DNA from: Sapria himalayana
Taxonomy: Eukaryota > Streptophyta > Magnoliopsida > Malpighiales > Rafflesiaceae
DNA length: 64,000 bases
Direction of reading: 5' to 3'
NCBI GenBank assembly: GCA_029783825.1
Contig: JAREIK010000713.1
Coordinates: forward strand, 1-64,000
Shown piece after piece: positions 1-13,600 of this stretch. How positions within the stretch are numbered: the first letter of the stretch is position 1; every line of letters starts with the position of its first letter. The notes under the pieces were generated by a model. That model searched no databases. It was not told the DNA's origin and worked only from the letters and a program-made list of their open reading frames with translations. The position numbers and the translations under genes were made by a program.

Positions 1-1238
1 TACTTAATTCTTTTCTCCTTTTTTTATAGAACTACAAAAACACTAATTAGGATTTCTGCTCAAATTATCATCTTCCATTACCACTCACCACCAATGTTGT
101 TGTGCACCGTTAGGGTTTTTTTGATAAAAACCCATTGCACATTGCATGCCTCCACCATGCATTATGCCTCCACTACCACTTATCTAGCATTGTGTGCCCC
201 TTGTCGTACATTGTACACACCTCTTGTCACACACTGTGCATGACTCCTGCCCTTATGCAAGACTTGTTGCCCTTATAATGTGCATTTTTTTGTTAGAGAT
301 AAGTTGTAAGTGCCCTTCTATAATTTGTAATCTTTAAATCACCTATATATCTGTCTCTAATACAATGTTGACGATTAAAATGTAGAAAAATAAATTAAAC
401 ATTCAATATCAAATATTTCATTCATATCATTGGGTTGGGTGATCCCATCAAATAACATGAAATAAAAAGAAAAAAAAAGGTAAATAAAATCACAACAGAA
501 CTCAACCCCAGTTATGCATCCATTTAACTCCAAACGAACAATTAAACATCTAAGGTGAATATTTTGTTGATTATCTGACCTTCAACTATATAGAATCGAC
601 TATCTTTCATATAACACTTGGAGCATCAATTTGAAGTGAAAATTCACTTTTAATATCGGATAGGAGGATTAAAACTAGAGTGAGTCAAGATGTTCTAATT
701 AGTTTTCAGAGTAAATCAGTGTGAGTTAGGGCGTTCAAATTAGTTTACACCCCGCTTACTTTAGCCATATATGATGATGTTCAGGTGAGCTTTGCACCCA
801 ACATTACTTCAGCCAAATGCCACGTTCAGGTTCATGTGAGCATTGAACCCAGCATGACTCCGCCATGCTGTGGTTCGGGTGAGTTTAAACCTGGATTTGA
901 AAATATTAAAAAAAATACGACATTACTTTTTTATACCCAACTTGAAAATATTTACAAAAGAAAAATGCATTACTTTAGATATTTAAAAAAATTAAACCAA
1001 ATAAAAATATATTTACATGTTAATGCATTTAAAATGTCAAACATTAAAATACCCCAGCATGTACAGTAATTTTCAAATTCAATTATATATTTAGATTAAA
1101 TATATAAGCCTGTACAATAATTTTAAAATTCAAAAATATAGATATATTATATGTATAAATAAATATAAATATATATAAATAAATAAATAAATAAATAAAT
1201 AAATATATATATAAGTTAATGTACAAAAGTTTTCTAAA

Positions 1239-1280
<42 letters not shown>

Positions 1281-1560
1281 ATATTTATATAAGTATATCC
1301 ATAAAATATTTTTGAAAACTTATATATATAAATCTACATATAAAATATTATCGAAAACTTATATATATGTGTGTGTGTGTGTTATTTTGGAAAGGTATGT
1401 CATGGTCTATATATAAAATTAACTCTAACCCAAATAGCTAAAAAATTCCTAGCTTTAATGCATATATTTGAAAAAAATATATTTAAAAAATTATCGATTC
1501 TAATTGTATATAAACTAATAAAAAAATAAATTCAGATAATTATTTAGTTATGGATTTAAA
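1..1560. other. AT-rich non-coding DNA with short microsatellites
   Basis: No gene is supported here. The stretch holds an (AAAT)n run at about 1174-1205, an (AC)n run at 1243-1278 and a short (GT)n run at 1367-1382. Open frames across the AC/GT runs read as Thr-His or Cys-Val repeats and are artefacts. Positions about 308-420 resemble 19361-19470, which suggests a dispersed repeat, perhaps interior DNA of the transposon whose end lies at 2648. Confidence 0.6.
1243..1278. repeat. (AC)n microsatellite
   Basis: About 18 uninterrupted AC units are visible directly. A short (GT)n run follows about 90 bp downstream, so the two could pair as a weak inverted repeat. Confidence 0.95.
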
Positions 1561-2648
1561 TTAGCCGGGAAAAAACCATCGCTAATAATTATCTAGGGAA
1601 ATTCCATCGCTAAATTCTCTGCTTTTCTTTGGGCAGAAATTACGAAAATTCAGTTGCTGATTATGTCGTGATATAATTCGTTAGGAAAAATTCGTCACTA
1701 AAATTAGCTAGGAAAATTTTATCGCTAAATTCATCGCAAAATTAAGGATTTTATTTTATAGAAAAATTCCGTCGCTAAATTCATCACTAATTTATGGATT
1801 TTATTAGCTAGAGATATTCGCTTGCTAAATCCATAGTTAAAATACAGATTTTATTAGCTAGTGAAAATCATTACTAAATCTATCGCTAAATCAAGGATTT
1901 TATTAGCGAAGGAAAATCCGTCGCTAAATCAAGGATTTTATTAGCGAAGGAAAATCCGTCGCTAAATCAAGGAATTTATTACCAAGGGAAAATCTGTCGC
2001 TAAATCAAGAATTTTATTAGCAAGGGAAAATCCGTCCGCTAAATCTATCACTAAAACATTGATTTTATTAGCAAGAAAAAATCCATCACTAAATCATGAA
2101 TTTTATTAGCAAGGGAAAATCCGTTGCTAAATCCATCACAAAATCATGGATTTAATTAGCAAGAAAAAATTCATCGCTAAATCTATCGCTAAATCATGAA
2201 TTATATTAGCGAGGGAAAATCCATTAATAAATCCGTTGTTAAAAATTAGCTAGAAAAAAATCCGTCACTAATTGTGGCACTAATTCATGCTTTTATTAGC
2301 GAGGGATATTCCGTCGCAATATCCATTGCTAAATTACTAGTTTTTTTTGAGTGGAAGTTATGAAAATTTTCCATCGCTAAATCTGTCGCTAAAATCCCCA
2401 TTTTTTTAAAGTGGATTTATGAAAATTTTCCGTCGTTAATCTATTGCTAATCCATTGCTAAATCCCGTGCTTTTTTTGAGCAAAATTTTCGACAAATTTT
2501 CTCTCGCTAATCCACTAATCCGTTGCTATTTTTTTTTCATAAAAAAAGATCATAAATCCCTTGCTATTCCTTAGCTAATCCCTTATAATTTAGCTAGGGA
2601 TTGATCCCTAGCTAAAATTCCGTAGCTAAATTAAAATTTTTTGTAGTG
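1561..2648 (+). mobile_element. CACTA (En/Spm)-type element, 3' subterminal region and terminus
   Basis: The stretch is packed with degenerate copies of GTCGCTAAAT and TTAGCGAGGGAAAATCC in both orientations. This is the subterminal repeat style of plant CACTA transposons. It stops at TTTTTTGTAGTG (2637-2648), the complement of a CACTACAAAAAA terminus. Between about 1890 and 2050 the repeats form tandem 38 bp units, each nearly palindromic around TAGCGAAGGA/TCCGTCGCTA. No transposase frame is attached, and the 5' end is not identified, so this is a partial or non-autonomous copy. The last ~90 bp closely match the terminus at 32863-33022. Confidence 0.8.
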
Positions 2649-2930
2649 AATAGTTGTGATAAAATGATGATATGTCATATTATTGTTACCTCATAACAAA
2701 TATGTGATGGCCATAGAGAGAAATCTAGAATGCTACTTTCTAGAGCATAATAGTGATTTAGTGGGCAAATTTTATGTCGAACATCATGTTGGACTAATTG
2801 TATGGTGATTAACCTCTGATAAATAAACAAACATAAGTTGCCGCTTTGAGAGATAGCCAATGTTAAAGTCCTGCATTGATTAAAAGCTAGGATGATCTTG
2901 AGGATGATCAATAACTATATGTTTAACTAT
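2649..2930. other. Non-coding spacer between two CACTA-derived segments
   Basis: The sequence is ordinary in complexity. The 78-codon minus-strand frame here resembles no protein I recognise. It may be a host retroelement remnant into which the CACTA elements inserted, but no diagnostic motif proves it. Confidence 0.4.
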
Positions 2931-4085
2931 ATATGTATAATTATTTATCAATATTTGTATAATTATATAAATCTATTTATAACTATATTTTATTATTTGT
3001 AACTATGTAAACTAATTTTATAACTATATCCACAACTTATATAACTATTTTTTTAACTTAATTATAATTTATAACTATATGTATAATTCTATATAACTAT
3101 ATTTCTAACAAAATATACTATATGTTTAATAATATATAACAATATTTAATTCTATTTTACTATATAAATATTTGTATAACTATGTAATACTCTATATAAT
3201 TAAATATAACTATATTTTTAACTATGTATACAGATATGTATTCTTATAATTAATCTATTTATTTGTTTATATCCTTTTATACATTTTTATATAACTACTT
3301 ATAACTACTTGCATGCATATATCTATAAATAACTATATGTTTTAATATATATAACTATATTTTTAACTATATATACTATAGGTATAAGAACATATAACTA
3401 TAAATAATTGTCTTTGACTATATGTATAACTATAAAAACATTATACATAAATATATTAAAATTTATAATTAACAACATATATTTACTAAATATTTTTATA
3501 TATTTGTATAAAAAAATATATTTTAGTATATCTATACCTATACATAAGTATATGTATAAATATAAAATATAATAAGAAAAAATATATATACCTACATGTA
3601 TAAATATAAGTTAAACAATATGTGTATTTATATGTATAACTACACGTAACTATATTTATAATTACATGTATAACAACATACAACATTATGTTTAATTATG
3701 AGTATAACTATATATAAATATTTGTAAAACTAAATACAACTTTATATAATAAAATATAACTATATTTTTAACTATTTATACATATATGTATACATATATG
3801 TAAATCTATATATTTGTTTATAACTATGTATATATTTATGTAAAACTAAATATAACTACTCGTATGAATATATATATAAATAACTAAATGTTTAACAATA
3901 TATAATTTTTTATAACTATATATATTATATGTATAATAAAAATTAACTATAAATAATTCTATCTTACTATATGTATAACTATAAAAAATTTATACATAAC
4001 TATATTTAAATATATATTTAACAACATATATTTAATATACATTTTTATATTTTAGTATAAAAAAATGTATTTTAGTATATATATA
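2931..4085. repeat. Degenerate AT-rich tandem array (TATAACTATA-type)
   Basis: The stretch is built from variants of TATAACTATATNTATAACTA. A longer period overlies this: about 3100-3535 aligns with about 3650-4085 at an offset near 548 bp, so the block contains a diverged tandem duplication. It ends directly at the CACTA subterminal region that begins near 4086. Confidence 0.75.
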
Positions 4086-4378
4086 TATTTAGTGATGAGC
4101 ACTTTAGATAGGGAAAGCATCCATTGTTAAATCCGTTTAGCGACAAAAACTCTCATTTAGCTTGCTAATTTAGCTAGAAAAATTATTCTTTTTAGCTATG
4201 GATTTTTTCGTTGCTAAATTATTAGCTAGGGACACTATACTTCACTAAATTTTAGTGACGAGCACTTTAGATTTGGAATAGTTCTTTCATTGATACATCA
4301 CTATATCTCATTTACCAACATAAAATGCCCATTTAGTTAGGGAATTATCCCTTGCTATATGAGATTTTTCTTGTGGTG
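4086..4378 (+). mobile_element. CACTA-type element, 3' terminus
   Basis: Repeated TTAGCTAGGGA, GTTGCTAAAT and TTTAGTGACGAGCACTTTAG motifs lead to the end TTTTTCTTGTGGTG (4365-4378). Its reverse complement, starting CACCACAAGAAAAATC, matches the 5' terminus at 48561 over several tens of bases, so both belong to one family. It abuts copia coding remnant directly at 4379, which suggests insertion into that retroelement. Confidence 0.8.
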
Positions 4379-5165
4379 AAAAAGATTTCTTGGGCTGAGT
4401 CAGAGTGCACATATTGATAAAGTGGTTAATTATTTTACCATCTAGAATTCTAAGAAAGGATTCTTGCACATGGAGTGAGCCTTTCTAAGGCTCTATGTCA
4501 CTCTATTAAATAGGAAAGAAAATGCATGGATAAGATTTCATATGCATCTTCTAATTGGTCTATCATGTATGCCATGATTTGTACTCATCCTAATGTTTCA
4601 TATGCATTAAGCATGATGAGAAGATACTAGTTAGATATAGGTGAGAGTACTTAATAAGGACTCTAAATTATTTCTTGATATATGAAGGTGATTATGAGCT
4701 TGTTGTAAAGTGTTACAGAAATGCAAGCTTCCAAAATGATAGGGATGATTCAAGATCATAGTTAGGTTATGTATTTTCCTTAAATGGTGGTGCTATGAGC
4801 TGGAAGAGTTCAAAGAAAGATATAGTTATTGATTCTACTATAGAAGCTGAGTATATTGTTGCTTCTGATGTGGCAAAAGAAGCTATTTGGATTAAAAATT
4901 TTATCTTAGAACTTGATTTAGTTCCTAGCAAAACTAATCAAATAGACCTTTATTGTGACAACAATGGGGCTATTGCATTTGCTAAAGAAACTAGATCTCA
5001 TCAATGATCCAAATACATAACTCGGAGGTTCCATCTCATTTGAGAGATTATTGATAGAGGAGATATAAAGATATGCAGAGTACCTACAGATGACAACATA
5101 ACAGACCCATTGACCAAGGCTTTAGCACAGAGGTAGCATGATGGTCACACTTGGTCACTAGATAT
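4379..5165 (+). pseudogene. Ty1-copia polyprotein remnant (end of reverse transcriptase and RNase H)
   Basis: Conceptual translation in shifting frames gives typical copia 3' pol text. SIMYAMICTHPNVSYALS (about 4562-4615) is the end of the reverse transcriptase/connection region. DYELVVK follows, and SWKSSKKDIVIDSTIEAEY (4798-4854) carries the RNase H TEAEY-type motif. KEAIWI, then LYCDNNGAI (the catalytic CDN segment) and the tail TDDNITDPLTKAL come next. Several stops and frameshifts interrupt it, for example the TGA at 5005-5007. The only clean stretch is 70 codons (4795-5007). Everything upstream of RT is missing, cut off by the CACTA terminus at 4378. Non-functional. Confidence 0.9.
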
Positions 5166-5207
5166 CAGATACTTTAGTGATTAGCTTTAGTGCTAGTGGG
5201 AGATTGT

Positions 5208-6030
5208 TAGAGTATACCCTAAAATTCAATCATTAGATGATTTGTCGGGACTTTTGTATCATATCATTTATGTAAAAAAGCATTATTTTATGATTATTAT
5301 ATATATTTAGATCTGTGCAAATATTAGATGAATATAATAATGTTCTAGGATGATATATTCTATGGAAGACTACTCTAAATTATCCCTAGTCAAGATTTAA
5401 TATTTAAGGGCAACACCAATACATTAAGCCTAGCATGTAGGCTAACTATTTTGAGATATAAAGCTAACACATAAGTATATGTTGGATAACATATATTGAA
5501 CTAACCCACTATGATAATGTTGCATGTATTGTTATATAAGTGTCATACACATTATCATAATGACTATTAGTAAGAATTATCCTTTGACCTGAAGTCACTA
5601 TGGTTCCCTACATAAGGAGTTGTAAACTTTAGATTCAAGAAATACCACCTGTAACAAGGATGGTTATAAAGTTATTTACGAGGTATACAATAAATTGTGC
5701 AGAGGGATGTGATTGATGTATGTGGAATTTGTCACTCCTATATAATGAAAGTGATATCAGTTGGCCCCTTAATTGAGAGGACAATTAAAATACACAACCA
5801 TGCTCAAATAAGCCAATATGAGATATTGAGCTTATTTATTAAAGTTAGTCTACTCAAAGATCAAAAAATATATAGATTGATGTGAGGATGACATGATCCA
5901 TGCCTCAAAAATCAATCTAGATAAAATGGACAAACGGACTAAGTCGTATAATAAAATAAGTTACAAAATTAGGTTAAGTTGAATCTATTATATTTTGTCA
6001 CTTGGGTAGCAATGATGTATTGCTACCAAA
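5208..6030 (+). mobile_element. 3' LTR of the copia remnant (right end uncertain)
   Basis: A purine-rich tract (GTGGGAGAT, 5198-5206) precedes TGTTAGAGTATACCCTAAA (from 5208), a common polypurine tract and LTR start in plant copia elements. The following 800 bp are non-coding and LTR-like, ending around ACTTGGGTAGCAATGATG before sequence dissolves into the TCTA array near 6030. No CA end or target-site duplication could be fixed, so the LTR may be truncated by the array. Confidence 0.65.
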
Positions 6031-7286
6031 CTATCTAACTACAATATAGTCTATCTATTTATCTATATGTCTATCTATCAAACTATCTAACTACAATATA
6101 GTCAATCAGTCTAATCATCTATCTGTCTATCTTTTTATCTATATGTGTATTTTTGTGTGTATGTGTTTATCTATTTATTTATCTTTCTATCTATCTTTCT
6201 TTGTATCATTCTATTTGTTGATCTATCTTTTATCTATCTGTATATGTATCTATGTGTCTATCAATCAATCAATCAATCTATCTATCTATCTATTAATCTA
6301 TATATCAATCTATCTGTCTGTCTATCTGTCTATTTATTTATCTATTTGACTATCTATGTATATATCAATCAACAAATCAATAGATAAATATAGTCTATTT
6401 GTTGTTGTATTTATTTATCTATTTGTTTATAGATATACTGATAAACATATAGTCATTTTGATAGTTTGATAATTTGATAGATATATTAACAAATTGATAG
6501 ATAGATAGATATATAGATTGATAGACAGATAGAGAAATAGATAGATAGATTGATTGATTCATATATAGATAGATAGATAGACAGACAGATAGATAGACAT
6601 ATAAATAGATAAACAAATAGATAGATAGACAGATAGAAATAAACAAGCAGATAGACAAACACATTGATAGATAAAAGGATATATAGATAGATAAAGAGAT
6701 AGATAAATAGATAGATAGATAGACTGATAGAGTAATAGATATAAAGATTGTTAAATAATTAGATAGTTAGACAGATATATTATTAGTTATTTAGTGAATT
6801 AGAAACATTGAAATATAAACAGAAAGATAGATTGATAGATTTATAGATTGTACGATATACAAATAGATAGATAAACAGATAAACAAATAGGTAGATAAAC
6901 AGATAAACAAATAGATAAATAGTAATTTAGACATATAGATAGATATATAGATAAAAAGATAAATAGATAGACAAATATACAAATAATGAGATAGACATAA
7001 AGAATGTTAGACACATATATTGAAAGATAGATAAATAGATAGACAAAAAGATAGATGGATAGACACATATGCTTATAGACTATTAGCCTAATAGATTGAA
7101 AGAGAGATAGATGAATGGAAATATAGATAGATAAAGAGATTGGCAATTTGACAAAAAGATAATTTGACAAAAAGATAGATAAATAGACTAACAGATAAGC
7201 AGATTGGCAAATAGATAGATACAAAGATAAATTGCTAGATATACAGACAAATAGATATATAGATATATAGATAGATGACATATAGA

Positions 7287-7327
<41 letters not shown>

Positions 7328-10300
7328 GATAGGTAGATAGATAGATACATAGATAGATAAACAGATAGGCATATAGATATATAGACAAATAGACAGATAT
7401 ACAAATTGACAAATGGATACACACACACACACATTGACTAATAGAATGATAGACAGAAAGATAGTTAGACAATTAGATGGATAGAGAGATAGAAAGATAA
7501 AGAGTTAGATAGTTACATAAATTGGATGATAGACATATATACATAAAAATAAATAGATAAATAATCATATAGATAGATAGATTGATAGATAGAAATATAG
7601 ATAGTCATATAGATCGATAGATAGATAGAATGAAAAATATATAAGTAGATATATAGATAAACATATAGATAGATAGATAAGTAGATGGATAGATAGATAA
7701 ATAGTTAGACTTATGGATCAATTGTTTGATATATAATTAGATAGATAAATAGACTCATAGACTAATAAACTTATATACTAAAAGATTCATATAAAGATAG
7801 ATATAAAGCTAGATATACAAATAAAAAGGTAGACATGCAGATTGAAAGATAGACAGATAGATCGATAAAGTGATATATAGATAGATAGCCTTATAGATAG
7901 ATAGATAGATAGATAGATAGACTGATAGTCTAATAAATGAATAGAGAGATAGAGATAAAGATAACTAGACAGACATATAGATAGATAGATAAAGATATAG
8001 AAAAATAGATAAATAGAAAGATAGATAAATAACAAAAAGAAAGATAGAAAAATAACAAATAAATAGATAGACATATAAACAACTAGATAGAAATATACAT
8101 AGGAACATATACAGATATATAAATAGTTAAATAGACAGACAGGTAGATTGATATATAGATAGACATATAGATATATTGATAGACATATAGATAGATATGT
8201 AGGCATGGAAAGATAGATACAAAGATAAATAGATTGACAATTAGACATATAGGTAGATAGACAAGAAGGAAAATAAAGAGAAAGTCGGATATATATATAA
8301 ACAAATAGATTGATTTAAAGAAAGACAGATAGATATATAGACAGCTAAAGTGATAGATAGATATATAGATAGATAATTAGACAAATAGACATATAGATAG
8401 ATATATCGATAGATATAGTCAGATAGATAGATATATATATATATATATACAGATAGATAAATAGATAGAATAACACACATATAGAAAAATAGATAGATAG
8501 ACAAATAGACAAATAATTAGGTTGATAGATTTAGAGATAAACAAATAGTCAAATAGAAGAAAGTCAAATATATAGATTATCAGATAGGAAGATAGGTAGA
8601 TAGATAAATACAGACTTATATAGATCGAATTTAGATAAATAGATAGATAAACAGAGAGATAGATAAAAGATAAATAGATCTTACAGATATATATATATAT
8701 ATATATAGACAAACAGACATTCATACAAACAAACAGACAGATAGATAGAAAGATAACATTTAGATAGATAGAAAGATACATAGATAGATAGATTGACATA
8801 TAGACATATAGATAGAAATATAGATAGTCCGTTAAAGATTTTTATTGATAAAGATATAAATAGATAAGCATATATAAAGATAGATAGATAGATATATAGA
8901 TAAATAGATATATAGTTAGATAGACAGATAGATAGATAGACAGACAAATAGATAGCCAAATAGATAGCTAAATAGATAGATAGATAGATACATAGATATA
9001 AAGATTGACATACAAATAAATAGATAGACAAATTGATAATTAGTCAGATAGATATATAGACTGATATAAAGATTGATAATTAGATAGGTAGATAGATAGG
9101 CATTAGATATATAGACATAAAATAGATAAATAGTTAGATAGTTAGTTAAATAGATATATAGATATATACACAGATAGATTGTTAGCCAGTAAGATAGACA
9201 GATAGTCAGATAGATAGATTGATTAACAAATAGGCATAATTATAGATAGAAAAATAGATAAATAGGTACATATAGAGATATAAAGATTGATAGATAGGTA
9301 GATAGATAGAAATTATATAAACTAATAAACAGATAGACATATAGATAAAATACAGAGAGACAGACAAATAGATTGATAGCTACATAGATATATTGATAAA
9401 TAGAAAGATAAACAGATGTATTGATAGAATGATTGATTAAAGGATAGATTGTTAGATAGATAGAAAGATAGACGCTTAGACAATTACAAAATTGATAGAT
9501 AGACATGTAATCATTTAGACCAATATATAGAGAGATAGATAGACAAATTGACAAATAGATAGATAGATAGATAGATACTAGATGAATAAATAAATAGATA
9601 GAAATTTATAGGTAGATACAAAGAAAATATTTAAAGATTTATAGAAAATAGACAGATAGATCAATATATAGAAAATAAATTAAACAATAAAATAGATAGA
9701 TAGATAGATAGACAAATAGACAGATAGATAGATAGATAATAAAATAAATAAATAAATAGATAGATAGACAAATCGATAGAAAGATAGATAGAAACGTTGA
9801 TAGCTAGATATAAAGACAAATATATAGATAGCAAGATAGCCATATAAAAAGTAGATAGATATACAAATAGATTTATAGACAGATAAACAGGTAGATAGAT
9901 AGATATATATTCGGATACAATGATAGGCAGATAGATAAATACATAGATATATTGGCAAATAGAAAGATAGAAATATAGAGAGATAGAAAAACAAAATGAC
10001 AAATAGAGAGATAGACAAACAGATAGATATATAGATCGGTAGATATGCTGATAGATAAATAGACAAATAGATAGATAGATAGATAAACATATAGACAGAC
10101 AGATAAATATATAGATAGATAGATAGATAAATAAATAAATAAATATATATATATATGTGCAAATAGACAAATAAATAGATATGTAGATAGATAGACTAAT
10201 AGACAAATATACTAATAGACTAATAGACAAATATACTAATAGACTAATAGACTAATATACTGATAGAAATAGATAGATAGATAGATATAAAGATAGACAA

Positions 10301-10600
10301 AAAGATAGATAGATAGACAGAACGACAAAAAAGAAATATATAGATAAGCAACTAGATATTTGGATGGATAGATAGATAGATAGATAGACTAATAGACTGA
10401 TAGGAAAAAAGACAATTAGATAGTTAGAAAGATAGAAATATAGAAAGATAGATAGATTGACAAATAGATAGATAAACAAAAAATAGATAGGTAGATAAAC
10501 ATATAGATATATAAATAGATAGATATATAGATAGATAGATATATAGATAGATAGATATATTGAAAGATAGACAAATAAAGAGATAAAAATAAATAAATAA

Positions 10601-10645
<45 letters not shown>

Positions 10646-13600
10646 CACGCACATACACACACAGATAGGCATATAGACAGATAGAAAGATAGAAAGAGAG
10701 AAAGATAGATAAATAGAGAGATAGATAGAAAAATATATACATAGATAAATAGATAGGCAAATAGATATATAGATAGATAAATTGATAGACTGATTGAAAG
10801 AGAGAAAAATAGATAAATAGAGAGATAGATAGAAAAATATATACATAGATAAATAGATAGGCAAATAGATATATAGATAGATAAATTGATAGACTGATTG
10901 AAAGACATATTGATTAACAAATTAATAATTATATAGATAAAAAATTAGATAGATAGATTAGATAGATAAATAGACAAACTGCTAGACTAATTAATAGATA
11001 GATAGATAGAAATAGAGCCAGACAGACGGACATATATATAGACAGATAGATACATAGACTAATAGAAAGATAGATTTAAAGATAAATAAATAGATATATA
11101 GATAGATAAACAGATTGATAGAGATTGATAGAAAGATTGATAAACACAAAGATATACTGAAAGATAGACTGATATATTGATAGATTATTAGAAATATATA
11201 TAAATAGAAAGATAGATATAGAGATAAATAAATAGATAGATTAATAGTCAAATAGATAGGTGGATAAATAGACATAATGATAGAAAGATAGATTGACGAA
11301 TAGATAGATATGTAAATAGACAGATAGATTGGTAGATTAATAGACATATAGATAGATAGATAAATAAATAAATAGGTAGATAGATAAATAGGTAGATAGA
11401 TATATAAATAGATAGAAAAATAGACATATAGATAAATAGATAGATTGATAGATAGACAGACAAAAATATAGATAGATAGTTAGACAATTAGAAAGATAGA
11501 AAGATTGACAAATAGAAAGGAAGATAGATAGATTGATAGATTGATAGATTGATTGATTGAAAAAAAAAGGTAGGTTTATATAAACACTAATAGAAAGATA
11601 AACAGACAAACATACAATTAGATAAATAGATAGATATATAGATAGCAAACTAGATAGATAAAGAGATAGATAGACTGATAGATAAATAGATAGATTTATA
11701 GATAGATAGATAGATAGATAGATAAATAGTTTGATAGAAAGAATGATAGATAGATTAATAAAAAGATTGATATATAGATTGATAGACATATTGATAGATT
11801 GATTTATAGATAGATTGACAAATATATTGATTGATAGATTGATAGATATATTCATAGATAGATCTATAGACAGCCATATATATTTTTAGATAGATTTATA
11901 GATAGCCAGATAGATAAATAGATAGATAGACAAATAGATATGAAGATAGATAGATAAATTGATAGATAGATAAATAGATAAATAGATAGATGGATTAATA
12001 GGCAGATAAATAGACAAAAAGATAAATAAATAGATAGATAGATAGAGAGATCTATAGTAAGACATAGAGATAGATATATAGATGGACAGATAGATAGAAT
12101 GACAGATAAATAGATAAATAGATAGATAGGTAGTCATTTGATAGATAGATAAAAGGATATAAAGATAGACAAATAGATTGACAGATAGATAGATAGATTG
12201 ATAGATAGATTTATTTATTTATTTATTGATAGATTGATAGATAGACATATTTATAGATATATTGATATGTAGATAGATTGATTGATTGATAGATATACAT
12301 ATAGAAAGATAGATAGATAAACAAGAAGATAGACAAATCGATAGGTAGATCGAAGCAAAGAGAAATAGACATACAGATATATTAACATATAGATAGACAA
12401 ATATAATGATAGATAAATAGATAGTTAGATAGAAAGACATGTAGATAGATAGACAAAAAGATAGATAGATAGATAAACAATCAAGAAGGTAGCCATGCAA
12501 GCAGATAATCAAGTAGGTAGATAGACATACAAATAGATAGGTAGACATACAGACACATATTTTTATAAACAATTAGATTGAGAGATAGATAGGTAGATAG
12601 ATAGTTAGATAGACACACAGATATATAGAAAGATAAATAAATTGATAGACAAAATGATAAACAGATAGATATATTTATTAATAGACATATTGTTAGAAAG
12701 ATTGAAAGATGGATTGATATATAGATTGATAGACAGATTGATATACATAATGATAGATAGATTGATAGATAGATTGAAATATAGATAAATAGATAGATAT
12801 ATAAATAGATAGATAGACATATTATTAGACAGATACATAGATAGATACATAGACAAATAGATAGATAAAAAGATAGATAGACAAATATATATATATTAAT
12901 AAGTAGATAGAAAGATAGAAAGATAGATATATAGAAGATAAATCGACAGATAATTAGATAGATAGATAGATAGACAGATAGACAGATAGATTGATAATTA
13001 GATAGATAGATAGACAAATGGATAAAAATATTGATCGTCATATCTATTGAAAGATAGACAGACAGACAGATAAAAAGATATATAGACATATAGATAGATA
13101 GATAGTTAGACAAATAGAAAGAAAGATAGATATATATTAGACTGATAGATGGATTGATTGTTAGATAGACAAAAAGATAGATTGATTGATAGATAAATAA
13201 ATAGATAGATAGATAGATAAACAGATAGAAAGATAAACAAATAGATAGAAAGTACATAAAAAGTTAGATAGCCATATACATAGATAGATAGATAGATAGA
13301 CATTTAGATAGATAAATAGATGGAATGACAGATAGAATGGATAATAGATAGATAAAGAGAAAACGGATAGATAGATATATACATAGATAGATAGACAGGC
13401 AGGCAATTAAGTTGGAAGACAGTAAGGCAAGTAGACAGAAAATAGACAAATAGAAAGATAGATAGATAGGTAGATAGATAGACAGGAAGACTAATAAACA
13501 AATAGAAAGAAAGATAAGCATACAACACAATGACAAATAGACATATACATAGAAAGTTTGATTGAGAAATTTATAAACAAATTGATAGACATACATATTG

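Noticed and set aside
785..1069. A 94-codon plus-strand gene near the window start
   Set aside because: The frame drifts into AT-rich sequence, has no recognisable domain and no splice or start context.
10252..10920. A 222-codon minus-strand frame that looks like a multi-pass membrane protein
   Set aside because: Hydrophobicity comes from Tyr/Leu/Ile in the tetranucleotide repeat. Neighbouring frames give the same text.
12481..13257. The longest open frame in the window (258 codons, minus strand)
   Set aside because: It consists entirely of YLSI-type repeats from the TCTA strand, with no start context, splice signals or composition change. It is a repeat artefact.
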